This document shows, one piece after another, positions 11,650 to 23,564 of a DNA stretch of 64,000 bases. The DNA lies in contig JADNRZ010000016.1 in assembly GCA_015501605.1 (NCBI GenBank), forward strand, positions 744,001 through 808,000, in the 5' to 3' direction. A program made the translations under genes and the position numbers. The notes beneath the pieces were generated by a model, which was not told where the DNA came from, made no database searches, and saw nothing but the letters and a program-made list of their open reading frames with translations. Position 1 is the first letter of the stretch. Every line of letters begins with the position of its first letter. This stretch comes from Panaeolus papilionaceus (Eukaryota > Basidiomycota > Agaricomycetes > Agaricales).

Positions 11650-12299
11650 GGTAGGAAAGGGACTCTTTATCCTCTACTGACCTTACCCTACCTGCTAGCC
11701 CAGAGCTCATAGCTCATAGTTCTGAAGGCCAAGCTAAGCTATCCCGCTAGCTCCTGCACAATGCAGATGCTAGCACCCCTACTCTTTCTCGCGAGCCTTG
11801 TCACAAATGTGCTCAGCATCCATGAAGCAGACATCAGTGTTGTGGACTGGCATAAACACCTCATTGGCATTCTGCTCATAACTGCACCTGTTACTGTGCC
11901 CTTGTTCCATTCTCTGGACAACACTGATGGGACTGGGAGTGACAGTGTGATTTTAACAACAATAGAGAGTACTTGATGTATTCGCAGCGCTGAATGCTGA
12001 TGATGGAGTTGTTTGTGAGTCCTTTTGATTTTTTGGGTGGATGAGGTATTGACAAGGCATTGGCGAACAGTGTGGAGATATATTTATGAACCTGAGGATG
12101 GTATTCTTGGGTATTACAAACATTCAAAAAGTGCATTCTCCTCCTTGTCACGACTCCCTTGTCTTCAATTTACTGATGATACTTCCAATTTCCAGAAGTC
12201 GCCACTCTCTCAGGTCTTGGAGGTGCCACCCTCTGTGCTGCATCACCCTACACAGGGCTCGTTCTCTGACCCACTGTATTTTGGAAAACAAGTTGTGTT
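11650..12299 (+). pseudogene. EMC1 5' end duplicate (promoter side, exons 1-3 part)
   Basis: Duplicate of 52,680-53,344: the 5' flank (AAGCTATCCCGCTAGCTCC), the start codon at 11,761, exon 1, intron 1, exon 2, intron 2 and part of exon 3. Exon 1 of the intact gene has 16 CpGs and this copy has 4; nearly all the lost ones read TG or CA. A small insertion near 11,970 (GAGAGTACTTGATG) causes an early stop after ...ILTTIEST. Exon 3 has lost an internal piece. At 12,299 the match ends abruptly (GGAAAACAAGTTGTGTTG) and the Tnp2 reading frame starts at the next base. Confidence 0.9.
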
Positions 12300-14665
12300 G
12301 TATGATGGTCTCACAACCTGCCCATTTTGTCAGAAGAAGGTGTTGAAAGCCAATGGCCAACCTGCAAAGTTTTTGAGTACATCCCGCTTATCCCTCACCT
12401 CAAGGCTCAAGTTGCCAACACGAAAACACAGAAGGCAATGCACCACCACTCACAGCACAAGCACAGTCCAGGAAACATTGACAATGTATACAACAGTCAA
12501 CATTACCAGTCTCTGCTCTCAAAGGAGGTCCCAAACCCAAAGCCTCCAACCAAGTTCTTCTCAGATAGCTGTGATATTGCACTTGGCCTTTCCACTGATG
12601 GCTTCTGTCCATTCAAGCACTGTGATAAGACATGCTGGCTGATAATCCTTTTCAACTATAACATCTCCCCTGAAGATCGGTTCAAGAAGAAGAACTGCAT
12701 CAACATTGGCACTGTCCCTGGGCCAAAGAAGCCATGCGATATGGACTTGTTTTGCTACCCTCTCTATGTTGAACTTATCAAACTAGAGCTTGGCATTGAG
12801 GCATATGATGGATTGCAAGAGCAGCTCTTCCTCCTACATGCCTTCCTCATCCTCTTTTTGGTGATATTCCTGCTATATCTCTGATGATGCAAATGAAGGG
12901 TCACAATGGCTTTCACCCTTGCTGCATGTGCAATATCCGAGGCATTGCAGGCCTGAATGGCAAAACCCACTATGTCCCCCTTTCTCACAGCTGTGCTGTG
13001 TCCTGAAACCAAGTTGATACACTTGGACCCCAGGAATACAGTGCAGGGAATCTTCTGCAATGCACCCATGATGAAATGATGCAGCAGGCTAAGGAGGTTC
13101 ATCAATGTGCTACCCAAACCAGCACCAAAGAGCTCTCAAAGCAGTATGGGATCAAAGGCATCACTACCCTATCCTCTCTCTCATCTGTTTCATTTCCAAT
13201 CTCATTTCCCTATGATTTCATGCACTTAATTTGGGAAAACACCATCAAAAACCTCATTCTCTTCTGGACCAGTAAATTCAAGGACATCTCACATGATGGA
13301 AAAGGTTATTGACTTGTGCCACACATCTGGGAGCAGATAGGAAAGGACACTGCTGCTGCCACAGCCACTATACCCTCTTCATTTGGTGCACCAGTCCCCA
13401 ATGTTGTGCAGGAAGGTGTCATGTTGACAGCAGAGATGTACTCTAACTAGACCATCTTCATTGCACCCATTGTCCTCAAAAACTGATTTCCCCAGCCAAA
13501 ATACTATGACCACTTTATGAAACTTGTTGAAGCTATCAAGCTTTGCCTGTTGCTGGAGATGACCTCAGAAACTGTTGTGAAGATTTGTGAAAGGTTTAGA
13601 GTTTGGGTTGAGGATTACAAAAAGTCAGACCCCACTTCTCATACTTGCCTCATCACTGACATTGGATATATTTGCAGATTCTACTACAAAAAAAAGAAGG
13701 AACACTTATCTGCCTGTCCCCTCACAATCCATGCACTACTCCACATTGCTGATGGTATTGAGGTGTGTGGACCAGTTTGGGCATATTGGGCATACCCTAT
13801 GGAGTGCCATTGCAATACATTACTTCCTGCAATTTTGCAGCTGTCAACATCCCTATGCTTCCATTGCTGCATTTGTTACTGCAGTGGCTCAACTCAACCA
13901 AATCTGCTTGATTTACAATGTGGAAGATGATTTGAACTTGAATCCAATTAAACTCAAGCAATATGTGTCTGTGCCTGCTGTATGTTTTGGTTCCTTAACT
14001 ATGGCTGCATTTCATCTATCATTGTTTTTGCAGACGAAAAATTCAAGTTGACAAGCCCTCGAGTTCTCAAGGAACTGTCAGCCCCACATCAAACACTGAT
14101 CTGGGGGCACCTGGGAACACGATTTGGAGTTACTGCCTCTTTTGTGAAGTCACTCTTTGCTCTTACAGGTGAGTTCTATCAACATGGACAGGCTGTTATC
14201 AACAACGAAGATATAATTCATGGCTGGGACTTGAAGGAGACTCAGGAAGACACTTGTGATGCTTCCTACATACAGGTTGAGTTCTTCATGCTTACTTTTT
14301 TGTATTCATTGTCTAATGTCACTTTTTTTTAAACAGTACAATGCTGCAATTGATCTCGATGCACGCCACATTCATCAGCCTGAAAGAATGGCTATGCAGA
14401 CATTCTTTGGACAATTAAAGTGCATTGTCATTATTGGTCTTCCCACTACTCCTTGTGTCAACCTAACCATGCCCTTGACAGTTGTACTTGCTATTATTTT
14501 ACAAACTCCAACTGACAAGGTAGGTGAAGCGTTCACATACAGAAACTCAACTGTGGAAGAAATTGTTGACTTGGAGCATGTGCAATGTGTTGTTGGGAGG
14601 GTATCCTGTAGAGATGTGTGGACATATATAGATTGTAGCACTCAAGTAAACCCACCATGTGTTTG
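12300..14665 (+). pseudogene. Tnp2-type (Transposase_21-like) CMC transposase, broken
   Basis: Reads as the body of the Tnp2-type transposase common in basidiomycetes. Visible blocks in order are CPFCQKKV (zinc-knuckle-like) and EYIPLIPHLKA, a SDSCDIALGLSTDGF block, IGTVPGPKKPCDMDL, FPYDFMHLIWENTIKNL near 13,205-13,260, then CPLTIHALLHIADGIEVCGP near 13,710-13,765 and GHLGTRFGVTASFVKSLFAL near 14,100-14,165. It is split by frameshifts, for instance near 12,360, 12,880, 13,310 and 13,800-13,850, and by stops near 13,450. The N-terminus and left TIR are absent because the sequence begins at an EMC1 breakpoint. CpG is scarce throughout. Assignment rests on remembered family motifs, not on a search. 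Confidence 0.8.
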
Positions 14666-15074
14666 AATTAGTTTGTATTTACTTGTTTTATTCATGCCTT
14701 TCATGTTCTATTTCTATTTCTCAATGATATATTAGGTTTTTGACATAAGGTGAGCCCTCTGCACTCTGCTAACTGGCATTACTTATGAAGACCAGATACT
14801 GACTGCCACCATCACTTTTTTTTACCCTGATCTTCTGACCCCTGTCTTTATAGGGTAAGCAAGGGGCCTGATTTTCCAACTCTCATCTTTTTTCATACTC
14901 AGAATACAGAAATCATGGCCCTGCATTCCTCACCATCAGAATTCAGGGAAAAGTGGTAGTCCCTATTGCTTTAACTGACCTCTGTTTCTTGCAGCCAGTT
15001 TTTCTGGCAGAGTTGGGTTTACAGTGTATGCTGCAAGTAAATTTTCTAGTAGCACTCTGATGTTTTATTGATAT

Positions 15075-18000
15075 TTGATTCAACAGGTCTTAGAGAACTC
15101 CTATGACGATGTATCCCACTGGCCTATCCCTCTTCTGATGATTAATGGAGTATTTGCTACTGACATCCTTGACTCTGAAATTACTGGACTGCTGTTGGCA
15201 GATTCCGAGCTTTTGGAAGATCAACAACCAAAGATACAATCTGCAGCTTGTTTTCGAGATGCCCTTCCTTCCTCATTTCCTCTTATCCCTGCTGACAGTT
15301 TCGATGATCACTCTATTCTGTTTCAAACAAAACCAAATGAATTTGGTGTCTATTGTGTCTACCCTTGTGGAAAGCTGTCCAATACACCAGATCCTTTTTT
15401 TACCCTTGGCAGCATTGCTGATTCGCCCACCTTGATCTCCGAAACTGCATCAATTAATAAACCTAATGCCCCACCAAATCAGCCTGCAAGTAAGCAAATG
15501 AGCACACAAACATCAATTGCTCTGACTCCAGTTATCCTGAACTTCTCAGTCCCCCTGGAGTACCATAGGGACTCCCTAGGGACTCTCTGGACTCCCTATG
15601 GACTTTTTACATATATTACCTAAATTTGATGTTTTGATAGGTTTCAGACAAATCCATATACAGAGTCCCTAGGGAGTCCCTACAGAGTCCATAGGGACTC
15701 CCTAGGAACTCTGATGGACTCCATCGGGACTCCACAGGAACTCCAGGAAAATTGGATAATGCAAATGCAGATGACTCTGATGTAGATAATAATTAGTCAT
15801 TACAATATACGGACAAATGTACTCACAGTATTTCCCATAATCGCCTTGTATTACTGCTGGAGTCCCAGGGAGTCCCTAGGGAGTCTGCACAGAGTCCGTA
15901 GGGACTCCCTAGGGACTCTGTATATATGAATTTGTCTGAAACCTATCAAAACATGAAATTTAGGTAATATATGTAAAAAGTCCGTAGGGAGTCCGGAGAG
16001 TCCCTAGGGACTCCCTTGGGACTCCTGTGACTCCAGCACATATATTACAAATTTCTCATAATACAAGGTAATTTTGCCTTGTTTTTTTGTTTGTTTGCAC
16101 TGTCCTTGTATGCTGGTGTTGCAGTTGAGGGTGTCCACAGTTGTGTTAGGTGACAATGCTGTGTTTTTGGCAGAGAGTCCCTAGGGAGTCCGTACGGAGT
16201 CCGTATGGTACTCAGGGGGGACTGACAAGTACTCCAGTTATCCCTGAGATGTTTCCCAATCCATCAGTCACTGTGCTAATGGAGTGGTTCTATGGCGGAA
16301 ATTCAGCACTTGCATCCAAAAGCCAGGTCGATGTGTTGATTAAAAATGTTCTCCAGCATCCTGATTTCTGAAAGGAGGACCTCAATGGATTCTGGATGGA
16401 CATCGGGCTCAAAATGATTGACGACTATGCTCTTGCTTCATCTAGCTGCTCAGTCAAGGATAAATGGATCAACAACGCTTCTGTAACTCTTTCAGTTCCC
16501 TGTGATGGATTCCACTACAAGTCCGAAGATCTGGCACCCCAATTAACAGTTAGCGGAATACAAATCCGGAAGCTCACCAAGGTCATCCATTCTGCATTTT
16601 CAGAACCTGGTGCAGAGACCTTTCACATCTCTGGTTATTATTCCTATGCTGCTCCTGTGTCCCCTGCTGGCACTCCTACACTCCTACATGATGAAGTTTT
16701 CTCCTCCTGTGCATTTCTCAAGGAGCAAGAAGCAGTGACCAAGCATGCATGCTCTCAGGGATGCACCTTGGAAGTTGTTGTTGCTGTGCTGCTCCTCGGC
16801 TCTGACGCCACTGTACTGGCTGATTTTGGCACACAACAGCTCTGGCCAATATATATATTCTTCAGAAATCAGTCCAAGTATGTGTGTACCTTGCCAAGTA
16901 CCCATTCAGCGCACCATCTGGCCTACATTCCAAAGGTATGTTTCCACAATATTTTTTTGCAACAGCCTAATAACATTTAATTTAATCTGTTGTAACGACT
17001 AGCTACCAGAAGACATACAGACATTGTACCTTAAAATGTTTGGTGTGTATGCAACCAAGGAGACTTTATTTCACCTACATAGAGAGCTTTTCCATGTGGT
17101 CTGGCTCCTGCTCCTTGACAATGATCTTTGTGAGGCATACTTAAATGGAATGGATGTTGTGTTCTGGGACAAGGTTGAGCAACATGTATTTTCTTGGGTT
17201 TTGAGTTTCATTTGATAATCACACTGGACCTGATGCACGAGTTTGAGCTGGGTGTCTTCAAGTCTTTCTTTACACACCTGCTTCGCATTGTTCACTCTCT
17301 TGAGGACAGGTCCATCCAAACTGTTAACAAATGTTTTTGCAACATGCCTACCTTTGGAAGAGATACAATTCGCAAATTTTCATACAATGTCTCAGCAATG
17401 GTCAAGCTTCGTGCCTGTGACTGGGAAAACATTCTCATGGTATATTTCCTCCCATATAATGTGCCACAAAATTAAGCTCACAAATACACAGTGCTCTATT
17501 CCTGCATTTACAGCTGTTTGCATAATTGTTGGCAGTCCATCCACAGTGCGATCACACAGAAATCATCTGTGAAGGGAGAATGAATTTAGGATTTGGATAC
17601 TGAAGACACAAAAATCACCCTCTGCTCACATTTCGAGGTACATTCTTCTCATACTTGTATTCATAAATGCATTTATTATTCCTTCAATGGTTTTTACCAT
17701 CAAAATTGGTGCACTGAGCAAGAAGTTAGCAGAGGTGCTGTGTCTGCATCAAGAGTTTCACCACTTCAGGTGTTTTTGCTCATTTTTGGTGAGATCTGTT
17801 GCTCATAATCCATCAAATACACAATTCAGACATAAATGTATGTTTTCACACTCTGAAATTCATTTCAAGTGTGCAGATGTGGTGTGTTTGCATGCCTGGA
17901 GAGACCAAACCCTAAATTCAGTCTCCATTCCCTGGCAATATCTATTTGATTGTGCAGTTGAGGGACTGCCAACAATTATGCAAACAGCTGTAATGGGATA

Positions 18001-18340
18001 CTTCCTGCTCCACATGGGTCATCTGTCCAAAGGCTCCTCTTCGAGCTATGTACATGGCACTCATTGGCAAACTTTGTAGCCATTCAGACACCACAGTGAA
18101 GGAGCTAGAAGCCTTGACCTTTCGCCTTGGAAAGGCTATGTGCTACTTCAAGCAGACAACAAGCAAGGCCTTCAAAACCAAAGAGCTTCCTAAGGAGGAA
18201 ACTGCACAAAGAGAGAAGAGAAAGTGAACCAAAGGGAAGTTGAAGGAATTCAATCTTACCAGCTTCAAGTTCCATGCTCTTGGTCATCATGCCAATTTTA
18301 GCTGGCAAGTCAGGACCTCAGACAACTTCACAACTCAAAC
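15075..18340 (+). pseudogene. Second CMC (Plavaka-like) transposase, broken and interrupted
   Basis: The N-terminal frame opens at 15,075 (DVSHWPIPLLMINGVF). It is cut by a foldback at 15,541-16,230 and resumes at PEMFPNPSVTVLMEWFYGG. Family-like blocks follow: LLLGSDATVLADFGTQQLWP near 16,788-16,845, SAHHLAYIPK|LPEDIQTLYL spanning an intron at 16,936-17,000, LFHLHRELFHVVW near 17,066-17,104, and DLMHEFELGVFKSFFTHLLR and PTFGRDTIRKFS near 17,228-17,380. In-frame stops (near 16,370 and 17,215) and frameshifts make it a relic. It is a different protein from the Tnp2-type one just upstream, so two CMC transposase types lie side by side. Element termini were not found. CpG-poor. Confidence 0.75.
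15541..16230. mobile_element. Foldback element copy 2, inside the Plavaka-like frame
   Basis: Same family as 3851-4662. The right arm is complete (GGGGGGACTGACAAGT end), while the left arm is shortened by an internal deletion, giving 690 bp. The host coding sequence is duplicated on both sides: ACTCCAGTTATCCTGA at 15,525-15,540 and ACTCCAGTTATCCCTGA at 16,231-16,247. Deleting the element and one duplicate restores the host frame (ALTPVI then PEMFPN). A 16-17 bp duplication is much longer than usual for a cut-and-paste DNA element. Confidence 0.85.
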
Positions 18341-19520
18341 AGTATGTTCTATTCATACCGAAATCTATGAATACATATAATGTTTATGTGATTTTAGATT
18401 GAAGCACAACATAAAAGTCCCAAGATGCACACCAAGCATGTGTCACATTCCAGGAAGCTCCTTGCACCTGGCATCTCCCACCCTTTGAGGCTAGGATCAT
18501 GTATGAAAGACTATAGTTGGACAGTACTGGACCATGCATCCAGACTATGGTTGGACAGTAGTGTCCACAGACAGTGGGGGCTAGGGAGTACTGCTGGGGG
18601 GATGGGTAGGGGTATATAGGGGGTGAAATGGGTCATATTCCGGGGGTAGGAGGATGGGTAGGGGGTTGGGGATAGGGGGATGGATGGGGGGATACCAGAT
18701 AGGGGCTGGTGGCTTATCTGGCTGGATAGGGGTTGGGCAAATGTTGTCAGATAGATATGATATGGGTATGGGGGTGTAGAGAAAAAAAATCAGGATGCTG
18801 GAATGAGTATTTTCAGGGTGGGGGGATCAGTGGTTGGTGAGCAATTAAGGAAATACACTCTCAGAGCTGGCAATAAATCAAAATAAATCGAAAAAATAAT
18901 ATAAATCATGAATAGCACACTCATTTTTGCTCCGATTGGGCTGAAATTTTGAACGCAACCTTCTGTATATGATCCCCATCAACCCTTAAAAAATGGTTTT
19001 TACATGGGTCACTTGAAAAGCCCCTATCTTTGGCCCAAACAGTATCCTGCTCCATATTGCACCGCTCTGGGCACTATTTTAGGTGATCTATATATCGTTA
19101 GAAAGCTATTAACAGCCTCCATAAGATCCCACCATCTGATCTGCCAAATTGTACCAGCAACCCAGCAGATCAGGTTTGCTTTTTCCACTTTTTCAGCCTC
19201 TATTCCCCCTACTACAATTATTTCCTCAATATTGCTTCGCTTTTGGCACTATTTGGGGGGGTTATGAAATCCTAAGCTTGCATGTGCATATGCTGAAGCT
19301 GACCCAGATGAAGCTGACCCAGCTACCCACACCCAAAGCAATCTGGGACTTGTGCAGTCACCCTACCCTCACTTTCCCTACATGCTAGGAGATTGTATTT
19401 ACCTTCTTATTGACCTTACAGACTGAAGATTGCCATACTTCTCTAGTATACCATTGAGCTGAAGTATGTGTCAGATACACCAGCTTATTTAAATGGAATG
19501 AGTTTAATCAATCAAGGTGA
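18341..19520. other. Non-coding tail with G-rich tract
   Basis: No gene supported. From about 18,575 to 18,715 the plus strand is built of GGGGG/GGGGGG runs separated by 3-10 bases (TAGGGG, GGATGGGTAGG units), a low-complexity stretch with G-quadruplex potential. Just before it, GACTATAGTTGGACAGTA and GACTATGGTTGGACAGTA form a short direct repeat (about 18,509 and 18,541). The remainder to 19,520 is AT-rich without usable frames. Confidence 0.5.
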
Positions 19521-19523
19521 GCA

Positions 19524-20088
19524 TTATTTGACATTACAGCAGTGACTCACTTTTAAAAAATAATTTTTAAAGTCAAGGATGATCGCTCTGTTAGCAGGAT
19601 GAGCCCCTTGCAGCACTAAGCTGCTTAGAGGAGGAAGGGGGCCATTATGGCAAGCAGAAGCAAAAGCAGGGGGCCAAACAGGTGTTTGGTTACCAGAACT
19701 ACCCCTTTTAATGGTACAAGTGGGTAATAACCTGATAACATGGCCATCCACGGCGTTATAGGCCTTAGACTTGTTGTTGGTAGTATCTGCATGAATCCCA
19801 AGCAGGTTGAACTCAGTCTTGTCCTTCCAGGTTTTGAAGAACTCAGTAACCAGAATAAATGAAGCATCTTCTTCTTGAGATTCAGGCATAGAAATAAGCA
19901 GGATATAGAAAAAATGGAGCAGATATAGCAGAAATATAAAGCCAATGATGAGATGGAAGGAGAGAACAAATTAATCCAACAGGTAAAAATTGATCATGTG
20001 ACTGCAAAGCTAAGATAAACAATGCCATTTCTGGCCACTTATCAGAGAAAATGCATTTATTTATTCCTGAGATGAGCTGTGATGCCAA
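19524..20088 (-). other. Weak minus-strand frames, no recognised gene
   Basis: Two overlapping minus-strand frames are open (MPESQEEDASFILVTEFFKT... and LALQSHDQFLPVGLIC...), but codon patterns and splice sites do not form a convincing gene. This may be a remnant of an older gene or element. From 20,090 to 20,709 I see no gene or repeat. Confidence 0.2.
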
Positions 20089-20709
20089 TTCTTTTTTAAA
20101 TAAATCCTATTAATAGGTTAGATGGTATTTATAATTAATTTGGAGCTTGGGTGCACATACCCCAGGGTGACAACCATGGGTTTCTCTGAGATATCAGACA
20201 CTGGTTGCCATTTTTGGTGACATTATATCATCCCCTTCCTATTTGGGACTATACCATGTGAGTGAGCACAGTCTTTTCAATACCAATCTGTCAGGTTGAA
20301 GTTTGGATCATTTATTGTATGTAATGTATATGCCTCTACCTTGTAAGAAGTCTTCAATAAAGCTCATGGAGTCACAAATTTGAATGACATTAAACCTACT
20401 AATCCCAACATGGAGCAGTAGGTCTCATCTCCATATTTGGGTGGCTCTCAGTCAAAGTCAGAGCCTATAGGATGCACTCAAATTCTGTCAGATTTCAGCA
20501 TTGTCCTTAGAGGTGCTAGGATGGACTCAGATATGAGTTTCACTGGTCTTAAATATCCATGTGTCCCTTGGCTCATGTTTGGAACTACTGTCTCTAGACT
20601 TTGGCAACACCTTCCATTTGAAGGTCAAAGATTCCCCTATTGTCACACCTGCTTGCACATATTTATGAGCTATCTGTTTTATTGGTTTTATTGATTCTTA
20701 ATTGGCAAT

Positions 20710-21011
20710 TGTAAGGGATAGGAATGCCCAGAAGCCAAGTTGATAATCAAGTGAGGAATCATCCTGATCCCCACTGGCCTATATACTACATCGGATAAAC
20801 TATCTACTGGTATGCTGTGCACTAAATCTAAGAATAGGCTAAGGCTATGCAATATCAAATGATGGTGACGAAACAATCAGGAAAGGAGGCTGCACACTAC
20901 GACAGGGGTATCAATGATGCAACAGGCAGCTGTACAGTGATTTAGAGATGATGACCAGGCTGTGCACTGTAACTGCGCTAGGGTGGGGGTTCTGTGACAG
21001 ATCCCCTGACA
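20710..21011 (-). mobile_element. Solo LTR of the KH-domain retroelement, decayed
   Basis: 302 bp, reverse orientation, the same length as the two LTRs of the intact element at 23,263-25,028. Compared with the downstream LTR it differs at nine bases. Eight are CG changed to TG or CA, and the ninth is C to T in GATCTAG. Four CpGs survive. The flanks (GCAAT and GGCAT) are only an imperfect match for a 5-bp target duplication. It shows the family was in this locus before the CpG decay, while the intact copy came later. Confidence 0.9.
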
Positions 21012-21026
21012 GGCATCCACCCAATT

Positions 21027-21500
21027 CCACAGAAAATCACAAATCCATCATTTCTGCAGAAATCTACAAATCAAATCCACCATTTCCACAGAAATTCACA
21101 AATCCACTCATTTAAAAATCTCCAAATTCACCCATTTCTGCAGAGATTCAAGAACCCACCATTTCCAAATTCCCCATTTCCATGGAAATCTACAAAATTG
21201 AATCACCATTTCTGCAGAAATTCAAAAATCCATGTATTTAAAAACCTCCAAATTCACCCATTTCCACAGAAATTAACAAATCCATGCATTTGAAAATCTC
21301 CAAATTTACCCATTTCCGCAGAAATATAAAAATCAAAAATCCATCCATCTCTACCTACCCATTCCCTTGTAAATTCATCCAATCCAACCTAATCCACTAC
21401 AATAAACTCACCCCAAACCACCCCCATTTCTGCGGAAATCTACCAATCCACCCATTCCTGCTCACCTGCCACTCACTTGGAAATCCACCCTACCCAACCT
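21027..21500. repeat. Degenerate tandem array built on a CCGCGG-like palindrome
   Basis: About nine units of roughly 25-55 bp (spacing irregular) containing CATTTC-[6 bases]-AAAT followed by CTACAAATC or similar. The six-base core is CCACAG three times, CTGCAG three times, and CCATGG, CCGCAG and CTGCGG once each (first at 21,027, last at 21,430). All are one or two CpG transitions from CCGCGG. The array follows the solo LTR directly. No coding function is supported; the long plus-strand frame through it is a by-product of the repeat. Confidence 0.75.
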
Positions 21501-22372
21501 GCCCACCTACTAGTAATAATTAATTCACTTATATTCTATCTAACGAAATAACTATTTAGTGTAGTTACCCAAAATGTAGGAAATCCATGGTGGTCCATGG
21601 ATCACACTCAGCCATTACATTGTAGCTAGTCCACAGATCAACGAAGTCACTACACTGTAATTACCTTATATCCTCAAGTGTTTCATCGAATGCATTCTGA
21701 TTGGATATGAACCTCTTTCAAAATCCTACCAATGCTACTGACCTCCAACTTGATGTGTCCTTTCATCAGCTCACATACAGTTTATTGAGAGTCACAAGGA
21801 ACCTCCACCTGCCCCACAAATCAACTCATCCACCACCCAAACACATAACACACCTGAACACACCACAGTCAAATCAAAACCTCGAACCTGATGAACTAGA
21901 CTATGATGAGGACAACATGTATGTCCCAAACCCCTACTGCTGTCAGGGGATCTCCTGCTACCTCCTATTCCTTTCCTTATCATTGTCTCTCTTGTCTCTC
22001 CTTTCCCCTATTTCCCTTTGCTCTATTTCATTATCTGGACATACCATGGACTCATATATATTATATTACACTCTCCTTTAGTTGTCACTCATTTGTTATT
22101 CACTTGTTTCCACTCTTACATAGTCATTCCTTTGTGTTTCCCTTTGTTTATTCCCAAAGGCATTGTTTGGCATCAAGGCTGATGCCAATGCCAGCTCATC
22201 ACTTAAATAGCTGTTTCACCTGGGTTTGATCCTTTACCTCTTTCTCTTTGGATCTCCCCCAGGACTTGTGTGTGTCTGAGGTGCCCTTACACTGAAATCA
22301 CAAAGACAGGTGCATCAGATTAATCCAATATGTCTTGAAATCTGAAGAGAACAGCAAACAACATACCTGGAA
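21501..22372. other. No clear gene
   Basis: A plus-strand frame at 21,701-22,081 (MDMNLFQNPTNATDLQLDV..., ending NLEPDELDYDEDNMYVPNP) might be a transposon fragment, but I cannot place it. The segment 21,960-22,230 is pyrimidine-rich (CTCTCTTGTCTCTCC), like the U3 regions of the TGTTAC LTR family, but does not align convincingly. Confidence 0.2.
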
Positions 22373-22723
22373 TGGAAAAAATATCACATGTGAGGCAATA
22401 TAGATTCAGGAACTGTGCTTTTCTCCCCTTCCACCACTCCAATGGGTCATAGGTGTCAAAATTCTCTGGTAGGAGTTTAAAATACTCATCAAGCTCATTA
22501 ACAGAGGCATATTCTCGATGATACCTTGATGTGAAGTTGATCTGAGAGGTACTTCATGAACTGGAGAGTGTTGATGTTGAAGCTGAGCCAGAGCATGACA
22601 GAGTGGTGGAGCCTGATCTGGCATACTTGGCATCATAGTGAGCACTAAGCTTGACCTTTGCTGATTCGAGATAGTCCAGAAGGTCAATATCTGATGCATA
22701 TTATTTCCACCAAGACTGACCAA
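22373..22723 (-). pseudogene. hAT transposase C-terminal fragment
   Basis: On the minus strand one frame reads FTSRYHREYASVNELDEYF, then LLPENFDTYDPLEWW and GRKAQFLNLYCLTCDIFSIP, ending near 22,373. The order E-(L)-Y/F...D-P-W-W...F/P-L...A-D-I...I-P is the hallmark of the hAT dimerisation region in basidiomycete hAT elements. The upstream part is broken by a stop near 22,545. The rest of the transposase and the TIRs are absent or unrecognised. Confidence 0.8.
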
Positions 22724-23262
22724 CCCATCATAGCTGTCAGAAACTGTCTACTGCTGTTTCTGAACAGTCAACTATGGGTTACAGCTGTAAGCTCTACAGC
22801 TGTATTTTGACACTCAAAAAGCAATGAGGGTACAGTATGGGTCACCTGTTATGGTTCCTGTAGGACCATAGTGACAGTCACAGTGCACAGCCCTACATCA
22901 ACCCCATTGACCTCGAACTCCAAGAGAAGATTGCCTCAGCCAGACCATTGGACAAAAACACCACAAAAGCCCTTGAATCCCTGTTATCTGACAAAAATGC
23001 ATCCTCAGGAACCTCACTGTCTGACTGGTCCTTCGAAGGAGACTACAGAAAACTTCTCTTCTACAAAGAGAAGGTTTACATACCCAAAGATAACGAACTC
23101 TGCTGCTCTATTGTCCAACACTTCCACAACACCATATCAGCTGGACACCCTGGGGAATTAGAAACGTTCAACTCTATCTCTGCCACTCACTGGTGGCCTG
23201 GTATGCAACAATTCATCAAGTCATATGTCAAAGGATGCACAGTCTGTCAACAATTTAAAATC

Positions 23263-23564
23263 TGTCAGGGGATCTGTCACAGAACCCCCACCCTAGCGCG
23301 GTTACGGTGCACAGCCTGGTCATCATCTCTAGATCACTGTACAGCCGCCCGTTGCATCATTGATACCCCTGTCGTAGTGCGCAGCCTCCTTTCCTGATTG
23401 TTTCGTCACCATCATTTGATATCACATAGCCTTAGCCTATTCTTAGATTTAGTGCACAGCATACCGGTAGATAGTTTATCCGATGTAGTATATAGGCCAG
23501 TGGGGATCAGGATGATTCCTCACTCGATTATCAACTTGGCTTCTGGGCATTCCTATCCCTTACA
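23263..23564 (+). repeat. 5' LTR of the KH element
   Basis: 302 bp, TG...CA bounded. Contains TAGTATATAGG near 23,490, a possible TATA-like motif. It retains nearly all CpGs; the only difference from the 3' LTR is one CG to CA change. Confidence 0.95.

Noticed and set aside
12400..13117. Minus-strand frames opposite the Tnp2 relic
   Set aside because: The plus-strand Tnp2 motifs account for the sequence.
21027..21523. Plus-strand frames of 79-99 residues over the tandem array
   Set aside because: Open only because the repeat unit lacks stops in that frame; the repeat differs between units by CpG transitions without respect for codons.
20990..21540. CRISPR-like array
   Set aside because: Units are irregular, degenerate and have no unique spacers; the genome is eukaryotic.
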